Origin: an uncultured Eubacterium sp.
Lineage (GTDB): Bacteria > Bacillota > Clostridia > Lachnospirales > Lachnospiraceae
Direction of reading: 5' to 3'
DNA length: 64,000 bases
Assembly: GCA_945946665.1 (NCBI GenBank)
Contig: CAMEWO010000004.1
Span: 62,001-126,000 of the forward strand
Within the stretch, counting starts at the first letter, position 1. Each line of letters begins with the position of its first letter. The notes under the pieces were generated by a model, which was not told the DNA's origin, did not search any database, and was given only the letters and a program-made list of their open reading frames with translations. Shown here piece by piece: positions 8,688 to 16,892 of the stretch. The translations under genes were made by a program, and so were the position numbers.

Positions 8688-8758
8688 TATTAGTGAATAT
8701 TGATTAGTGCTGCATTGCAGCAAAATGAGTAAAATTATTTTTTTGGAGGAATATTAAG

Positions 8759-10177
8759 ATGGCAGAACAGGTTAAGAAACCATTGAAGATAACTGAAACT
8801 GTATTAAGAGATGCCCATCAGTCACTTATTGCTACAAGAATGACTACTGAACAGATGCTTCCAATCATTGATAAGATGGATAAAGTTGGATATCATTCAG
8901 TAGAGTGCTGGGGTGGTGCTACATTTGATGCATCTCTTCGTTTCCTTAAAGAGGATCCATGGATAAGACTCCGTAAGTTAAGAGATGGATTCAAGAATAC
9001 TAAACTTCAGATGTTGTTCAGAGGACAGAATATCTTAGGCTATAATCATTATGCTGATGATGTTGTTGAATATTTTGTTCAGAAATCAATTGCTAACGGA
9101 ATTGATATTATCCGTATATTTGATTGCTTTAATGATTTAAGAAACCTTGAGACAGCTGTTAAGGCTGCAAAGAAGGAAAAGGGACATGCCCAGATTGCTC
9201 TTTCATACACATTAGGAGATGCATATACTCTTGATTACTGGAAGGATACAGCAAGAAGAATTGAGGAGATGGGTGCAGATTCAATCTGTATTAAGGATAT
9301 GGCCGGACTTCTTGTTCCATATAAGGCAACAGAGCTTGTTCAGGCATTAAAGGAAGGTTCTTCACTTCCTATACAGATGCATACCCACTATACATCTGGT
9401 GTTGCTTCTATGACATATCTTAAGGCTGTTGAAGCTGGTGCAGACATTATAGATACAGCAATGTCTCCATTCTCAATGGGAACATCCCAGCCAGCAACAG
9501 AGGTTATGGTTGAGACATTTAAGGGAACAGAGTATGATACAGGCTTAGATCAGAATCTTCTTGCAGAGATAGCTGAGTATTTCCAGCCAATGAGAGAAGA
9601 GGCGCTTAAGTCAGGACTTATGAATACTAAGGTTCTTGGTGTTAATATTAAGACACTTCTTTACCAGGTACCAGGTGGTATGCTTTCAAATCTTGTTTCA
9701 CAGCTTAAGGAAGCTGGAGCAGAGGATAAATATCAGGAAGTTCTTGAGGAAATTCCAAGAGTACGTAAGGATTATGGTGAACCACCTCTTGTTACTCCTT
9801 CATCTCAGATTGTTGGTACTCAGGCTGTACTCAATGTATTACAGGGTGAGCGTTATAAGATGATTACAAAGGAATCAAAGAAGGTTCTTGCAGGTGAGTT
9901 TGGACAGACAATCAAGCCATTCAATCCAGAGGTTCAGAAGAAGGCAATTGGTGATGCAGAGCCAATCACATGCCGTCCAGCTGACTTAATTGAACCACAG
10001 CTTGAAAAGTATAAGAATGATCCAATTGTACAGCGCTATAAGCAGCAGGATGAGGATGTACTTTCTTATGCGTTATTCCCTGCTGTTGCAACAGAATTCT
10101 TTAAGTACAGGGAAGCTCAGCAGACAAAGGTTGACCCAGCTGCAGCTGATACAGAGAATAAGGCATATCCAGTTTAA
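8759..10177 (+). CDS. oadA: Oxaloacetate decarboxylase / pyruvate carboxylase-type carboxyltransferase (OadA without biotin domain)
   Basis: A 472-residue TIM-barrel carboxyltransferase matching OadA, PycB and the transcarboxylase 5S subunit. Active-site features are visible: the metal Asp in TVLRDAHQS (residue ~17), the lysine that is carbamylated in the family in CIKDMAG (~177), and the metal histidines in MHTHYTSG (~206). It stops before the biotin domain, which is supplied by the separate carrier at 7136. The reaction is transfer of CO2 between oxaloacetate or pyruvate and biotin. TTGGAGGA precedes the ATG. Its presence beside an acyl-CoA carboxyltransferase in one operon is unusual. Confidence 0.92.
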   Translation: MAEQVKKPLKITETVLRDAHQSLIATRMTTEQMLPIIDKMDKVGYHSVECWGGATFDASLRFLKEDPWIRLRKLRDGFKNTKLQMLFRGQNILGYNHYADDVVEYFVQKSIANGIDIIRIFDCFNDLRNLETAVKAAKKEKGHAQIALSYTLGDAYTLDYWKDTARRIEEMGADSICIKDMAGLLVPYKATELVQALKEGSSLPIQMHTHYTSGVASMTYLKAVEAGADIIDTAMSPFSMGTSQPATEVMVETFKGTEYDTGLDQNLLAEIAEYFQPMREEALKSGLMNTKVLGVNIKTLLYQVPGGMLSNLVSQLKEAGAEDKYQEVLEEIPRVRKDYGEPPLVTPSSQIVGTQAVLNVLQGERYKMITKESKKVLAGEFGQTIKPFNPEVQKKAIGDAEPITCRPADLIEPQLEKYKNDPIVQRYKQQDEDVLSYALFPAVATEFFKYREAQQTKVDPAAADTENKAYPV

Positions 10178-10233
10178 TGGATTGTTGTAATTTTCTGACA
10201 TAATAGTAACGTATAGATATGTTATGAATATTT

Positions 10234-10305
10234 AAGCCCCGGCTTTACACTGTGAATCCAATGATTAATTCATTCGGTTCATGGTGCAGGAGCCGTGGCT
10301 TTTTA
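10234..10305 (+). terminator. Long hairpin terminator after the decarboxylase operon
   Basis: AAGCCCCGGCT (10234-10244) pairs with AGCCGTGGCTT (10291-10301) with one mismatch. The interior continues as a wobble-rich helix capped by AATGA/TCATT around loop TTAAT, so nearly the whole element folds as one hairpin of about 68 bases. It is followed by TTTTATT. Confidence 0.8.
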
Positions 10306-10320
10306 TTATTACATGTATCA

Positions 10321-10899
10321 TTATGGGTACATTTTCCTGTTGATTAATATGTTGTTTAATTCCCCAAATGCTGCTGACCGTACTGTCTGGGACAGAGTCT
10401 GTATATCAACCGGAATATCATTCTTTATCCATCTGACATAGGAAGATATTATTGCGGAAATAAAGAATTCTGCATATATTTCTAACTCCTGGTCATTAAG
10501 CTGGAAATATTTCTGATGGGTATTAACAATTGATTCAACCAGCTGGTCTTTGATTCTGCCAAAGAAAAAGTCGTACTTCTGATTAGTGGCAATAAATTTG
10601 AACAGGTCATAGTTATCCATTACAATGCTGTTTAGTGTTTCAAAAAAACTCTCTACAGTAAATGAAGCTGTTTTGATGTTGCTTTCTCCCAGATTATTTT
10701 TTAGTTCGGAAATTTTTGAATTGGTGAAGTCTTTAAGGATATCATCAATGCTTTCATAGTGAAGATAGAATGTCTTTCTGTCAATATCAGCCTCTTTTGC
10801 AATTTCTGAAATTGTAATTTTTTTTAGCTTACTATTCATAATCAGTCTGAAGTATGCTTCCTGGATTGCTTTTCTTGTTTTCTCAATACGTCTGTCCAT
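10321..10899 (-). CDS. TetR/AcrR family transcriptional regulator
   Basis: A 192-residue regulator. The N-terminal DNA-binding domain is clear: RKAIQEAYFRLI, then the helix-turn-helix ISEIAKEADIDRKTFYLHY at residues ~30-50. The C-terminal ligand domain, all helical and of the kind seen in many small Firmicutes TetR proteins, gives no ligand. It is divergent from the DegV gene at 11028, and the 128-base gap holds an inverted repeat (10924-10943) that is the likely operator, so self-control and control of degV are both plausible. The start codon at 10897-10899 is followed within a few codons by the HTH domain, which fits the family. The target genes are inferred, not shown. Confidence 0.88.
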   Translation of the reverse strand: MDRRIEKTRKAIQEAYFRLIMNSKLKKITISEIAKEADIDRKTFYLHYESIDDILKDFTNSKISELKNNLGESNIKTASFTVESFFETLNSIVMDNYDLFKFIATNQKYDFFFGRIKDQLVESIVNTHQKYFQLNDQELEIYAEFFISAIISSYVRWIKNDIPVDIQTLSQTVRSAAFGELNNILINRKMYP

Positions 10900-10923
10900 T
10901 TTTTCCCCAATCTTATTAAATGT

Positions 10924-10943
10924 GTTGATTAATCTATATCAAC
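10924..10943. promoter_or_regulatory. Inverted repeat, candidate TetR operator
   Basis: GTTGAT (10924-10929) and ATCAAC (10938-10943) form a perfect 6-bp inverted repeat with an 8-base spacer, in the gap between the divergent TetR and DegV genes. On the minus strand TTGATA overlaps the right arm and could be the regulator's own -35 element. Confidence 0.45.
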
Positions 10944-10957
10944 GACATATTTGGTAA

Positions 10958-10986
10958 TTGAATTGATTATTTTACACCAGTATAAT
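10958..10986 (+). promoter_or_regulatory. SigA-type promoter for the DegV gene
   Basis: TTGAAT at 10958-10963 and TATAAT at 10981-10986 with a 17-base spacer. It lies 15 bases downstream of the candidate TetR operator. Confidence 0.65.
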
Positions 10987-11027
10987 ACCCATGTGTAGAA
11001 AAATCAACGAAAAGAGGATTATTTGTT

Positions 11028-11903
11028 ATGGAATATATTATATTTTCTGATGTTTCCATAGATATTGATATGGCATTTGCTGATAAGTATGATTTAAAGT
11101 ACATACCTATGGAATATATATTAGATGATAAGTCATTTAATTGTAGCAGACCAGAAAATGATGAGATGATGCACCAGTACTATGAGAAACTGAGATTAAA
11201 GGCATCTACCCACACAAGCCAGATTGTACCTAATAACTATGTTGAAGCCTTTGAGGGATATATCAAAGAAGGAAAGGGAATTCTGTATATTTCTTTATCA
11301 AGTGGTCTTAGCAATACATATGAATCAGCACTTCTTGCTGCCAAGATGCTTAAGGAAGATTATCCTGAGTGCGAAGTTGAGGTTGTGGACAGTCTTGGTG
11401 CAACAGGAGGAATGGGCATTCTTGCTGAATCAGCCTGTCTTAACAGGGAAAAGGGTATGAGTCTTTCTGATAATGCAAAGTGGCTGAGGGAGCATGCAAA
11501 TAATATAAACTTCTGGTTTAAAGTTGAAGATCTTATGTATCTTTGCAGAGGTGGAAGAGTGTCTGCCACCACTGCAGTTGTAGGAACAGCTCTTAAGATT
11601 AAACCTATACTTACAATTGATTCTACAGGTAAGCTTCAGACAATTGATAAGAAGAGGGGCGATAAACAGGCAATGTTAAGCCTTATTGAGAGATTTGAGG
11701 AGACATATGATCCTGATATGGGTAAAACAGTTTATGTATGCTGTGCGGATTGCAAGGATGTGGCAGAATCGTTAAAATCAAAGCTTTTGGAAAAGTATCC
11801 GGATCTTGATATTAAGATTACTATGTTAAGTCCTATTATCGGAGCACATACTGGCCCTGATATGTTATCACTTATTTATTATGGTTCAAAGAGAACATAT
11901 TAG
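11028..11903 (+). CDS. DegV family (FakB-like) fatty-acid-binding protein
   Basis: A 291-residue DegV protein. In characterised members (FakB) the domain binds a fatty acid and presents it to the kinase FakA. Visible landmarks are HTSQIVPNNY, YISLSSGLSNTYESA, FKVEDLMYLCRGGRVS and the terminal GAHTGPD. A DAK2-domain FakA-like protein is encoded at 46401 in this window and could be its partner. AAGAGGA precedes the ATG. The gene appears to be transcribed alone from the promoter at 10958, with a terminator at 11968. Binding specificity cannot be read from the sequence. Confidence 0.9.
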   Translation: MEYIIFSDVSIDIDMAFADKYDLKYIPMEYILDDKSFNCSRPENDEMMHQYYEKLRLKASTHTSQIVPNNYVEAFEGYIKEGKGILYISLSSGLSNTYESALLAAKMLKEDYPECEVEVVDSLGATGGMGILAESACLNREKGMSLSDNAKWLREHANNINFWFKVEDLMYLCRGGRVSATTAVVGTALKIKPILTIDSTGKLQTIDKKRGDKQAMLSLIERFEETYDPDMGKTVYVCCADCKDVAESLKSKLLEKYPDLDIKITMLSPIIGAHTGPDMLSLIYYGSKRTY

Positions 11904-11967
11904 TACTGTATATTATTGTTTATAGTACTGAATGTGAAGTGCAATTGAAGTGATATATGAAGTGTAA

Positions 11968-12000
11968 ATTGAGCAGGTGTTATCCTGCTCGATTTTTTTA
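11968..12000 (+). terminator. Intrinsic terminator after degV
   Basis: ATTGAGCAGG (11968-11977) pairs with CCTGCTCGAT (11984-11993) around loop TGTTAT, followed by a run of T. Confidence 0.85.
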
Positions 12001-12010
12001 TAAAAAAGGT

Positions 12011-12040
12011 TTGTAAAATATTATTAATTCGTAGTATAAT
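12011..12040 (+). promoter_or_regulatory. SigA-type promoter for the ThyX-like and EAL genes
   Basis: TTGTAA at 12011-12016 and TATAAT at 12035-12040 with an 18-base spacer, directly after the degV terminator. Confidence 0.6.
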
Positions 12041-12076
12041 ATTGTGCGGCTATAAAATACTTTTTTGGGGATAGTA

Positions 12077-12700
12077 ATGATTAAATTAGAAAGAACACAA
12101 GTTATTAATTTTGAGAATGCGGTAAGAGGGGCAAGAAATCCTATGAACAGCTGGGATAGGATGGACAGCCACACTGATAATGGGATTTTTGTATTTGGCC
12201 CGAATGACCTTGATTTGGCAAAGAGATTGTGCAAGGCGGGAAGTGATCATAGAAAATTTATCAGACAGATTTTTATCTCTGTGGATATTACAGCACCATT
12301 GTACTGGTGGAAGGAATATGATACGTATAAGGTTGGAACTGTTGCTAATTCTACAAGCACTATGCATAAGATACACAGCAAGCCTTTTGAACTTAAGGAC
12401 TTCAGTACTGACCATATGAATCCGGAGACACTGGAGTTTATGAATAAGAATCTTGAATTTCTTGAAGATTTACGAATTAAGTTTGTTGAAACTAAAGATA
12501 AGGATTACTGGTACAGCATTATTCAGCTTTTGCCTGAAAGCTATAACCAGATGAGAACATGTACGTTTTCATATGAGAATGCTGTGGCAATGTACAATTC
12601 CAGAAAGAATCATAAGTTGGATGAATGGCACACGTTCTGTGACTGGGTTTTGGAATTACCATATTTTAAAGAATTATTTGCTCATTTAATAAGTGAGTAG
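12077..12700 (+). CDS. ThyX-like protein with altered signature motif
   Basis: A 207-residue protein that resembles flavin-dependent thymidylate synthase (ThyX) in layout, but this is a judgement from pattern only. The segment YWWKEYDTYKV followed by STSTMHK (residues ~75-97) sits where ThyX has its R-H-R-X7-S signature. NHKLDEWHTF (residues ~175-184) resembles the C-terminal R-L-D-x-H-A-Q region. The Arg-His-Arg of the signature is absent, so it may bind a different substrate or be non-catalytic. The start is ATG 12077 with TTGGGGA upstream; the TTG at 12065 lies inside that site. The EAL-domain gene follows closely and probably shares the transcript. Confidence 0.5.
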   Translation: MIKLERTQVINFENAVRGARNPMNSWDRMDSHTDNGIFVFGPNDLDLAKRLCKAGSDHRKFIRQIFISVDITAPLYWWKEYDTYKVGTVANSTSTMHKIHSKPFELKDFSTDHMNPETLEFMNKNLEFLEDLRIKFVETKDKDYWYSIIQLLPESYNQMRTCTFSYENAVAMYNSRKNHKLDEWHTFCDWVLELPYFKELFAHLISE

Positions 12701-12725
12701 TTCAGGGATGAACATAGGGGGAACA

Positions 12726-14633
12726 ATGGAAGTATATACACAGATATGTGGGTTGGTTATTTTATTTTTAATTATTGTATTCTGTATATTAAAGGGCAGA
12801 GATAAGTTTAGTTATGGAAAGCTTTTTATACTGAATATTTTTGTGGCTATTGTAAGTCTTATTCTTGATATGGTTTCAAGTAATCTGGTATATAATGCTG
12901 CCTTTTTGCCAGAGAAACTTGTACATGTCGTATCAAAGCTGTATCTCATGTCATTAATTGCATCTGTAGTATGCTGTATTTCTTATATCATTGCCAGCTT
13001 ATCTAATGTAATTACATATTGGAAGCGAAGATGTGTAATTATGCATGTTACTGCTGTGGGATTTTGTGTGCTGGTAGGAATACTGCCGGTAGATTATAAG
13101 GTGGGAATTGAGGAGCATTCCCTTATAGCAGCAGGTTTTGCCGCAATTATGTCTTTGTTTGCATGCTTTGTATTTCTTATGTACATATTATTCCTTACAG
13201 TACAGTTCAAGAACCAGATTAGCCATATTAGGATTGAAGGAATCATTATGTGGGTTTCTGTGTGTATGATGGCTGTAGTGGTTCAGCTTATTGCGAGAGG
13301 AAAGTTCTCAATTAATGGATTTGGTTTTTCATTGGCATTTCTTTTGCTTTTCTATAAGTTTGAGAATCCTGACCTTAATCTGGATTCAGTGACAGGTATG
13401 TATAACAAGCATGCCCTTTTGTCATACGTTTCTTATCTGCTTAATGAAAGGGAAAGCTTTGCTGTTGTTTCTGTATACTGTAACCTTTTGGATAAAGGGT
13501 ATGACCATAATACTGTGGACAAGGTTTTCCTTGAATCTGTTAATTTTATCAATGATTACAGAGATAATAAAGTATTTGTTTCAGGTGATTATGAGATTAT
13601 AGCTGTTTATAAGAATAAGACCAGCGCATTGGAGCATTCTGAGATTATAAGGGAAAGGTTTAAAGATGGATGGTGTAATAATTCCGTCGTTATGGATCCT
13701 TACATGATTATTGTTGAGGAATCTTCTTTCTTTAACAGCGCCCTTGATGTTCCATATTGTTTAAGATATATTAAATCAAACTATATTGAGCCGGCAGATA
13801 TACATTATTACAGAACACCTCATGATGTAATAAGAAAAATGTATGATCAGAGGGAAAGAATCAGATTTATTAATGACGCCCTGGATAATGACAGGGTTGA
13901 GGTATATTATCAGCCAATATTCTCAACTGGATTAAAGAAATTTGTTGCGGCAGAGGCACTTGTCCGCTTAAGAAATGCAGATAATTCTATAGTAATGCCA
14001 AGTGAATTTATTGAGATTGCAGAGCAGAATGGTCTTATAATCCGTCTGGGAGAGACGGTGTTCAGAAAAGTGTGTCAGTTCCTGAATGAACACAATCCAT
14101 CTTCCCTGGGAATTAATTATATTGAGGTTAATCTTTCTGTTGTCCAGTGTGAATATGCAGGACTTGCCAACGATTATATTGCTATTATGGAAGAATATCA
14201 TATTAATCCATCCTGGATTAATATGGAGATAACAGAGTCAGCAAACAACGTAGCCAGGGGCAATATGTTAAGAAATATGGAAAAGCTTCAGGAATATGGT
14301 GTTAAGTTTTCTCTTGATGATTTTGGAACAGGACATTCCAATCTTAATTACATTATGGAAATGCCTGTTGATATTGTTAAATTTGACAGAAAGATGGTTA
14401 CTTCATATTTTAAAGATGGCAGGGCAAAGTATGTTATGGATGCTGCCATGTCAATGATTAAGGGAATGGATCTGGAGATTGTTTCTGAGGGAATTGAGGA
14501 TGAGAACCAGCTAAAGGTAATGAATGACCTGGGAATTCATTATATTCAGGGTTTTTATTTTTCCAAACCTCTTCCTCAGAATGAATTTATTGATTATATT
14601 GTTAATAATAACGATGATGCTATTGCTTTTTAG
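12726..14633 (+). CDS. Membrane EAL-domain c-di-GMP phosphodiesterase with degenerate GGDEF
   Basis: A 635-residue protein. About 220 N-terminal residues form roughly seven membrane helices. A degenerate GGDEF domain follows (LDSVTGMYNKHALLSY; the active loop reads SGDYE near residue 285 in place of GGDEF). The C-terminus is a complete EAL domain with YYQPI, EALVRL, EVNLS, EITES, DDFGTGHSN, VKFDRKMV and EGIED, so the metal ligands and the catalytic Glu/Lys are kept. The protein should break down c-di-GMP, with the inactive GGDEF as a possible regulatory site. I chose ATG 12726, which has AGGGGG just upstream and puts a membrane helix at the start. ATG 12708 and GTG 12693 are alternatives. Confidence 0.88.
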   Translation: MEVYTQICGLVILFLIIVFCILKGRDKFSYGKLFILNIFVAIVSLILDMVSSNLVYNAAFLPEKLVHVVSKLYLMSLIASVVCCISYIIASLSNVITYWKRRCVIMHVTAVGFCVLVGILPVDYKVGIEEHSLIAAGFAAIMSLFACFVFLMYILFLTVQFKNQISHIRIEGIIMWVSVCMMAVVVQLIARGKFSINGFGFSLAFLLLFYKFENPDLNLDSVTGMYNKHALLSYVSYLLNERESFAVVSVYCNLLDKGYDHNTVDKVFLESVNFINDYRDNKVFVSGDYEIIAVYKNKTSALEHSEIIRERFKDGWCNNSVVMDPYMIIVEESSFFNSALDVPYCLRYIKSNYIEPADIHYYRTPHDVIRKMYDQRERIRFINDALDNDRVEVYYQPIFSTGLKKFVAAEALVRLRNADNSIVMPSEFIEIAEQNGLIIRLGETVFRKVCQFLNEHNPSSLGINYIEVNLSVVQCEYAGLANDYIAIMEEYHINPSWINMEITESANNVARGNMLRNMEKLQEYGVKFSLDDFGTGHSNLNYIMEMPVDIVKFDRKMVTSYFKDGRAKYVMDAAMSMIKGMDLEIVSEGIEDENQLKVMNDLGIHYIQGFYFSKPLPQNEFIDYIVNNNDDAIAF

Positions 14634-14680
14634 ACTGACAGGATTTGAACACCAAAACCTGCAGGCGGAATGGAGATAAC

Positions 14681-15610
14681 ATGAATTCCTCTCTTGAATT
14701 GCTTAATATTATCAGGAAAAAACGTGAAGGTTTAAGCAAGGGACAGAAGAAAATTGCTGATTATGTACTGAATAATTATGAGAAGGCAGCATTCCTGACA
14801 GCTCTGGAATTAGGTAATGAGGCTGGAGTAAGTGAATCAACCGTGGTCAGATTTGCATCTGCTTTAGGATTGTCAGGTTATCCGGAGTTTCAACGAAAAC
14901 TGGCAGGGATGGTTCAGGAGAAGATTCACTCTATTGAACGGATAGAAGTTGCAGGTGGAGCAATGCCAAGGGATCAGGTACTTAATAATGTTCTTAAGGC
15001 TGATTCCAGCAAGATTTTACTTACCCTGGAGTCTATAGACAGACATGCTTTTGATCTGGCAGTTACAGATATTCTTAATGCCAGACATGTATATATTATA
15101 GGCCTTAGAAGCTGTGGACCTCTGGCTTCATTTCTAACATATTATCTTAAACTGGTAAGAGAAGGTGTTACCCAGATTATGAGCAGTAATACTAATGAGA
15201 TACTGGAAGAGATAATTCATATCAGTCATGAGGATGTGGTAATTGGGATTAGTTTCCCAAGGTATTCCATGAAAACCCTTAAGGCTATGGAGTTTGCCAA
15301 TGACCGTAATGCAAGAATAATAGCCATTACGGACAGCAAACATTCCCCAATGAATATGTATTCATCATGTAATCTGTTTGCGAGGAGTGATATGGCTTCT
15401 ATAGTGGACTCGTTAGTTGCACCATTAAGTGTCATTAATGCCCTGATTGTGGCATTATGTCTTGCGCGTAATGAGGATGTAATAAAGAATCTTGAAACTC
15501 TGGAAAGTGTGCTTGAGAATTATCAGCAGGGAGACAATGATGATATTAACCTGCTGGATGAAAATATGTATGAAGAGTTAAAGAAGATGTCGAAAGATAG
15601 TGAGGAATAA
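14681..15610 (+). CDS. MurR/RpiR family transcriptional regulator
   Basis: A 309-residue regulator. It has an N-terminal RpiR-type helix-turn-helix (GQKKIADYVLNNYEKAAF, then VSESTVVRFASALGLSGY) and a C-terminal SIS sugar-phosphate-binding domain (YIIGLRSCGPLASFL, GISFPRYSMKT, IAITDSKHSPM). Such proteins usually control sugar, amino-sugar or cell-wall recycling genes in response to a sugar phosphate. No such gene is adjacent: its stop codon overlaps the start of a flavoprotein (TAATG). The start is ATG 14681 with TGGAG seven bases upstream. Target genes are unknown. Confidence 0.9.
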   Translation: MNSSLELLNIIRKKREGLSKGQKKIADYVLNNYEKAAFLTALELGNEAGVSESTVVRFASALGLSGYPEFQRKLAGMVQEKIHSIERIEVAGGAMPRDQVLNNVLKADSSKILLTLESIDRHAFDLAVTDILNARHVYIIGLRSCGPLASFLTYYLKLVREGVTQIMSSNTNEILEEIIHISHEDVVIGISFPRYSMKTLKAMEFANDRNARIIAITDSKHSPMNMYSSCNLFARSDMASIVDSLVAPLSVINALIVALCLARNEDVIKNLETLESVLENYQQGDNDDINLLDENMYEELKKMSKDSEE

Positions 15611-16851
15611 TGAAGAATGTCGTAATAACAGGAGGCGGTCCGGCAGGAATGATGGCCGCTATCACAGCTGCAAGGCGGGGCTTTAAGGTTACGTTAGTGG
15701 AAAAAAATGAAAAGCTGGGAAAGAAGCTTTTCATTACAGGCAAAGGCAGATGTAATATAACCAATGCAGGAGATACTGAAGATCTTTTTAACAGTATAGT
15801 AACTAACAGGAAGTTTATGTTTTCTTCATTCAATGGTTTCAGCAATTATGATACACTTGGATTTTTTGATAAATTAGGGCTGCAGATTAAGATTGAAAGA
15901 GGAAATAGAGTTTTTCCGGAATCAGACCATTCATCTGATGTTATTGGAGCTTTAAACAGGGAATTAAAAAGACTGTCAGTGGATGTAAGGCTTAATACAG
16001 AGGTTAAGGATATAATTGTTAATGGTGGTAAAGCAACAGGCGTTGTTGTAAAATGTTCTGGAAAAGAGAGTACCATTCAGGCAGATAATGTCATAGTTGC
16101 TACTGGTGGTAATTCTTATCAAAGCACAGGCTCCACAGGAGATGGATACAGATTTGCCAGAAAGCTTGGACATAGTGTTACTCCAATACTTCCAGCACTG
16201 GTGCCATTTAATGTGGCAGAAGACTGGGAGAGTGACCTTCAGGGATTAAGTTTAAAGAATGTTTCTATTGTGGTTTTAGATGGTGATCAGGAAGTATATT
16301 CTGATTTTGGTGAAATGCTTTTTACCCATTTTGGAGTAAGTGGTCCCCTGATTCTTTCGGCAAGCAGTTTTGCTGCCAGAAGAATTAAGGAACATCCGTT
16401 AAAGCTTATTATTGATTTAAAACCGGCATTATCACAGGAACAGTTGGATGAGAGAATACTCAGGGATTTTGATGAGGAGAAGAATAAAGCATTTAAAAAC
16501 AGTCTGGACAAACTTCTGCCTAAGAAAATGATACCTGTGATTGTCAGATTATCTGACATTGATGGCAATAAGAAGGTAAATGAGATTACAAAGCAGGAAA
16601 GGCAGAGACTTGTATCCCTGATAAAGGGACTGGAACTTACACTTACAGGGTTAAGAGGCTTCAATGAGGCAATAATAACCCAGGGTGGAATTAATGTCAG
16701 GGAAATCAATCCTACAACAATGGAATCAAAGCTTGTTAAGAATCTTTATTTTGCAGGAGAGGTTCTTGATGTAGACGCACTTACAGGTGGCTTTAATCTT
16801 CAGGTTGCATGGTCAACAGGCTATGCTGCTGCAGACCATCTTGTTATGTAA
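15610..16851 (+). CDS. BaiN/HI0933 family FAD-dependent oxidoreductase
   Basis: A 413-residue flavoprotein of the HI0933/YhiN family, also called BaiN after a bile-acid gene product. The N-terminal FAD motif is VVITGGGPAGMMAA, followed by the family segment LGKKLFITGKGRCNITNA. The C-terminal signature is NLYFAGEVLDVDALTGGFNLQ. The reaction of most members is unproven; a 3-dehydro-bile acid reductase role was proposed for BaiN but cannot be assumed here. It overlaps the RpiR gene by one base, so the two are translationally coupled. A second, shorter-motif paralogue starts at 63405. Confidence 0.9.
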   Translation: MKNVVITGGGPAGMMAAITAARRGFKVTLVEKNEKLGKKLFITGKGRCNITNAGDTEDLFNSIVTNRKFMFSSFNGFSNYDTLGFFDKLGLQIKIERGNRVFPESDHSSDVIGALNRELKRLSVDVRLNTEVKDIIVNGGKATGVVVKCSGKESTIQADNVIVATGGNSYQSTGSTGDGYRFARKLGHSVTPILPALVPFNVAEDWESDLQGLSLKNVSIVVLDGDQEVYSDFGEMLFTHFGVSGPLILSASSFAARRIKEHPLKLIIDLKPALSQEQLDERILRDFDEEKNKAFKNSLDKLLPKKMIPVIVRLSDIDGNKKVNEITKQERQRLVSLIKGLELTLTGLRGFNEAIITQGGINVREINPTTMESKLVKNLYFAGEVLDVDALTGGFNLQVAWSTGYAAADHLVM

Positions 16852-16892
16852 GATATACAGACAAATTACACGAAAGGTACAGGTATATATTT

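Noticed and set aside
8708-8722. Small hairpin TGCTGC-ATT-GCAGCA before oadA
   Set aside because: The stem is only 6 bp and no T-run follows closely; too weak to call a terminator inside the operon.
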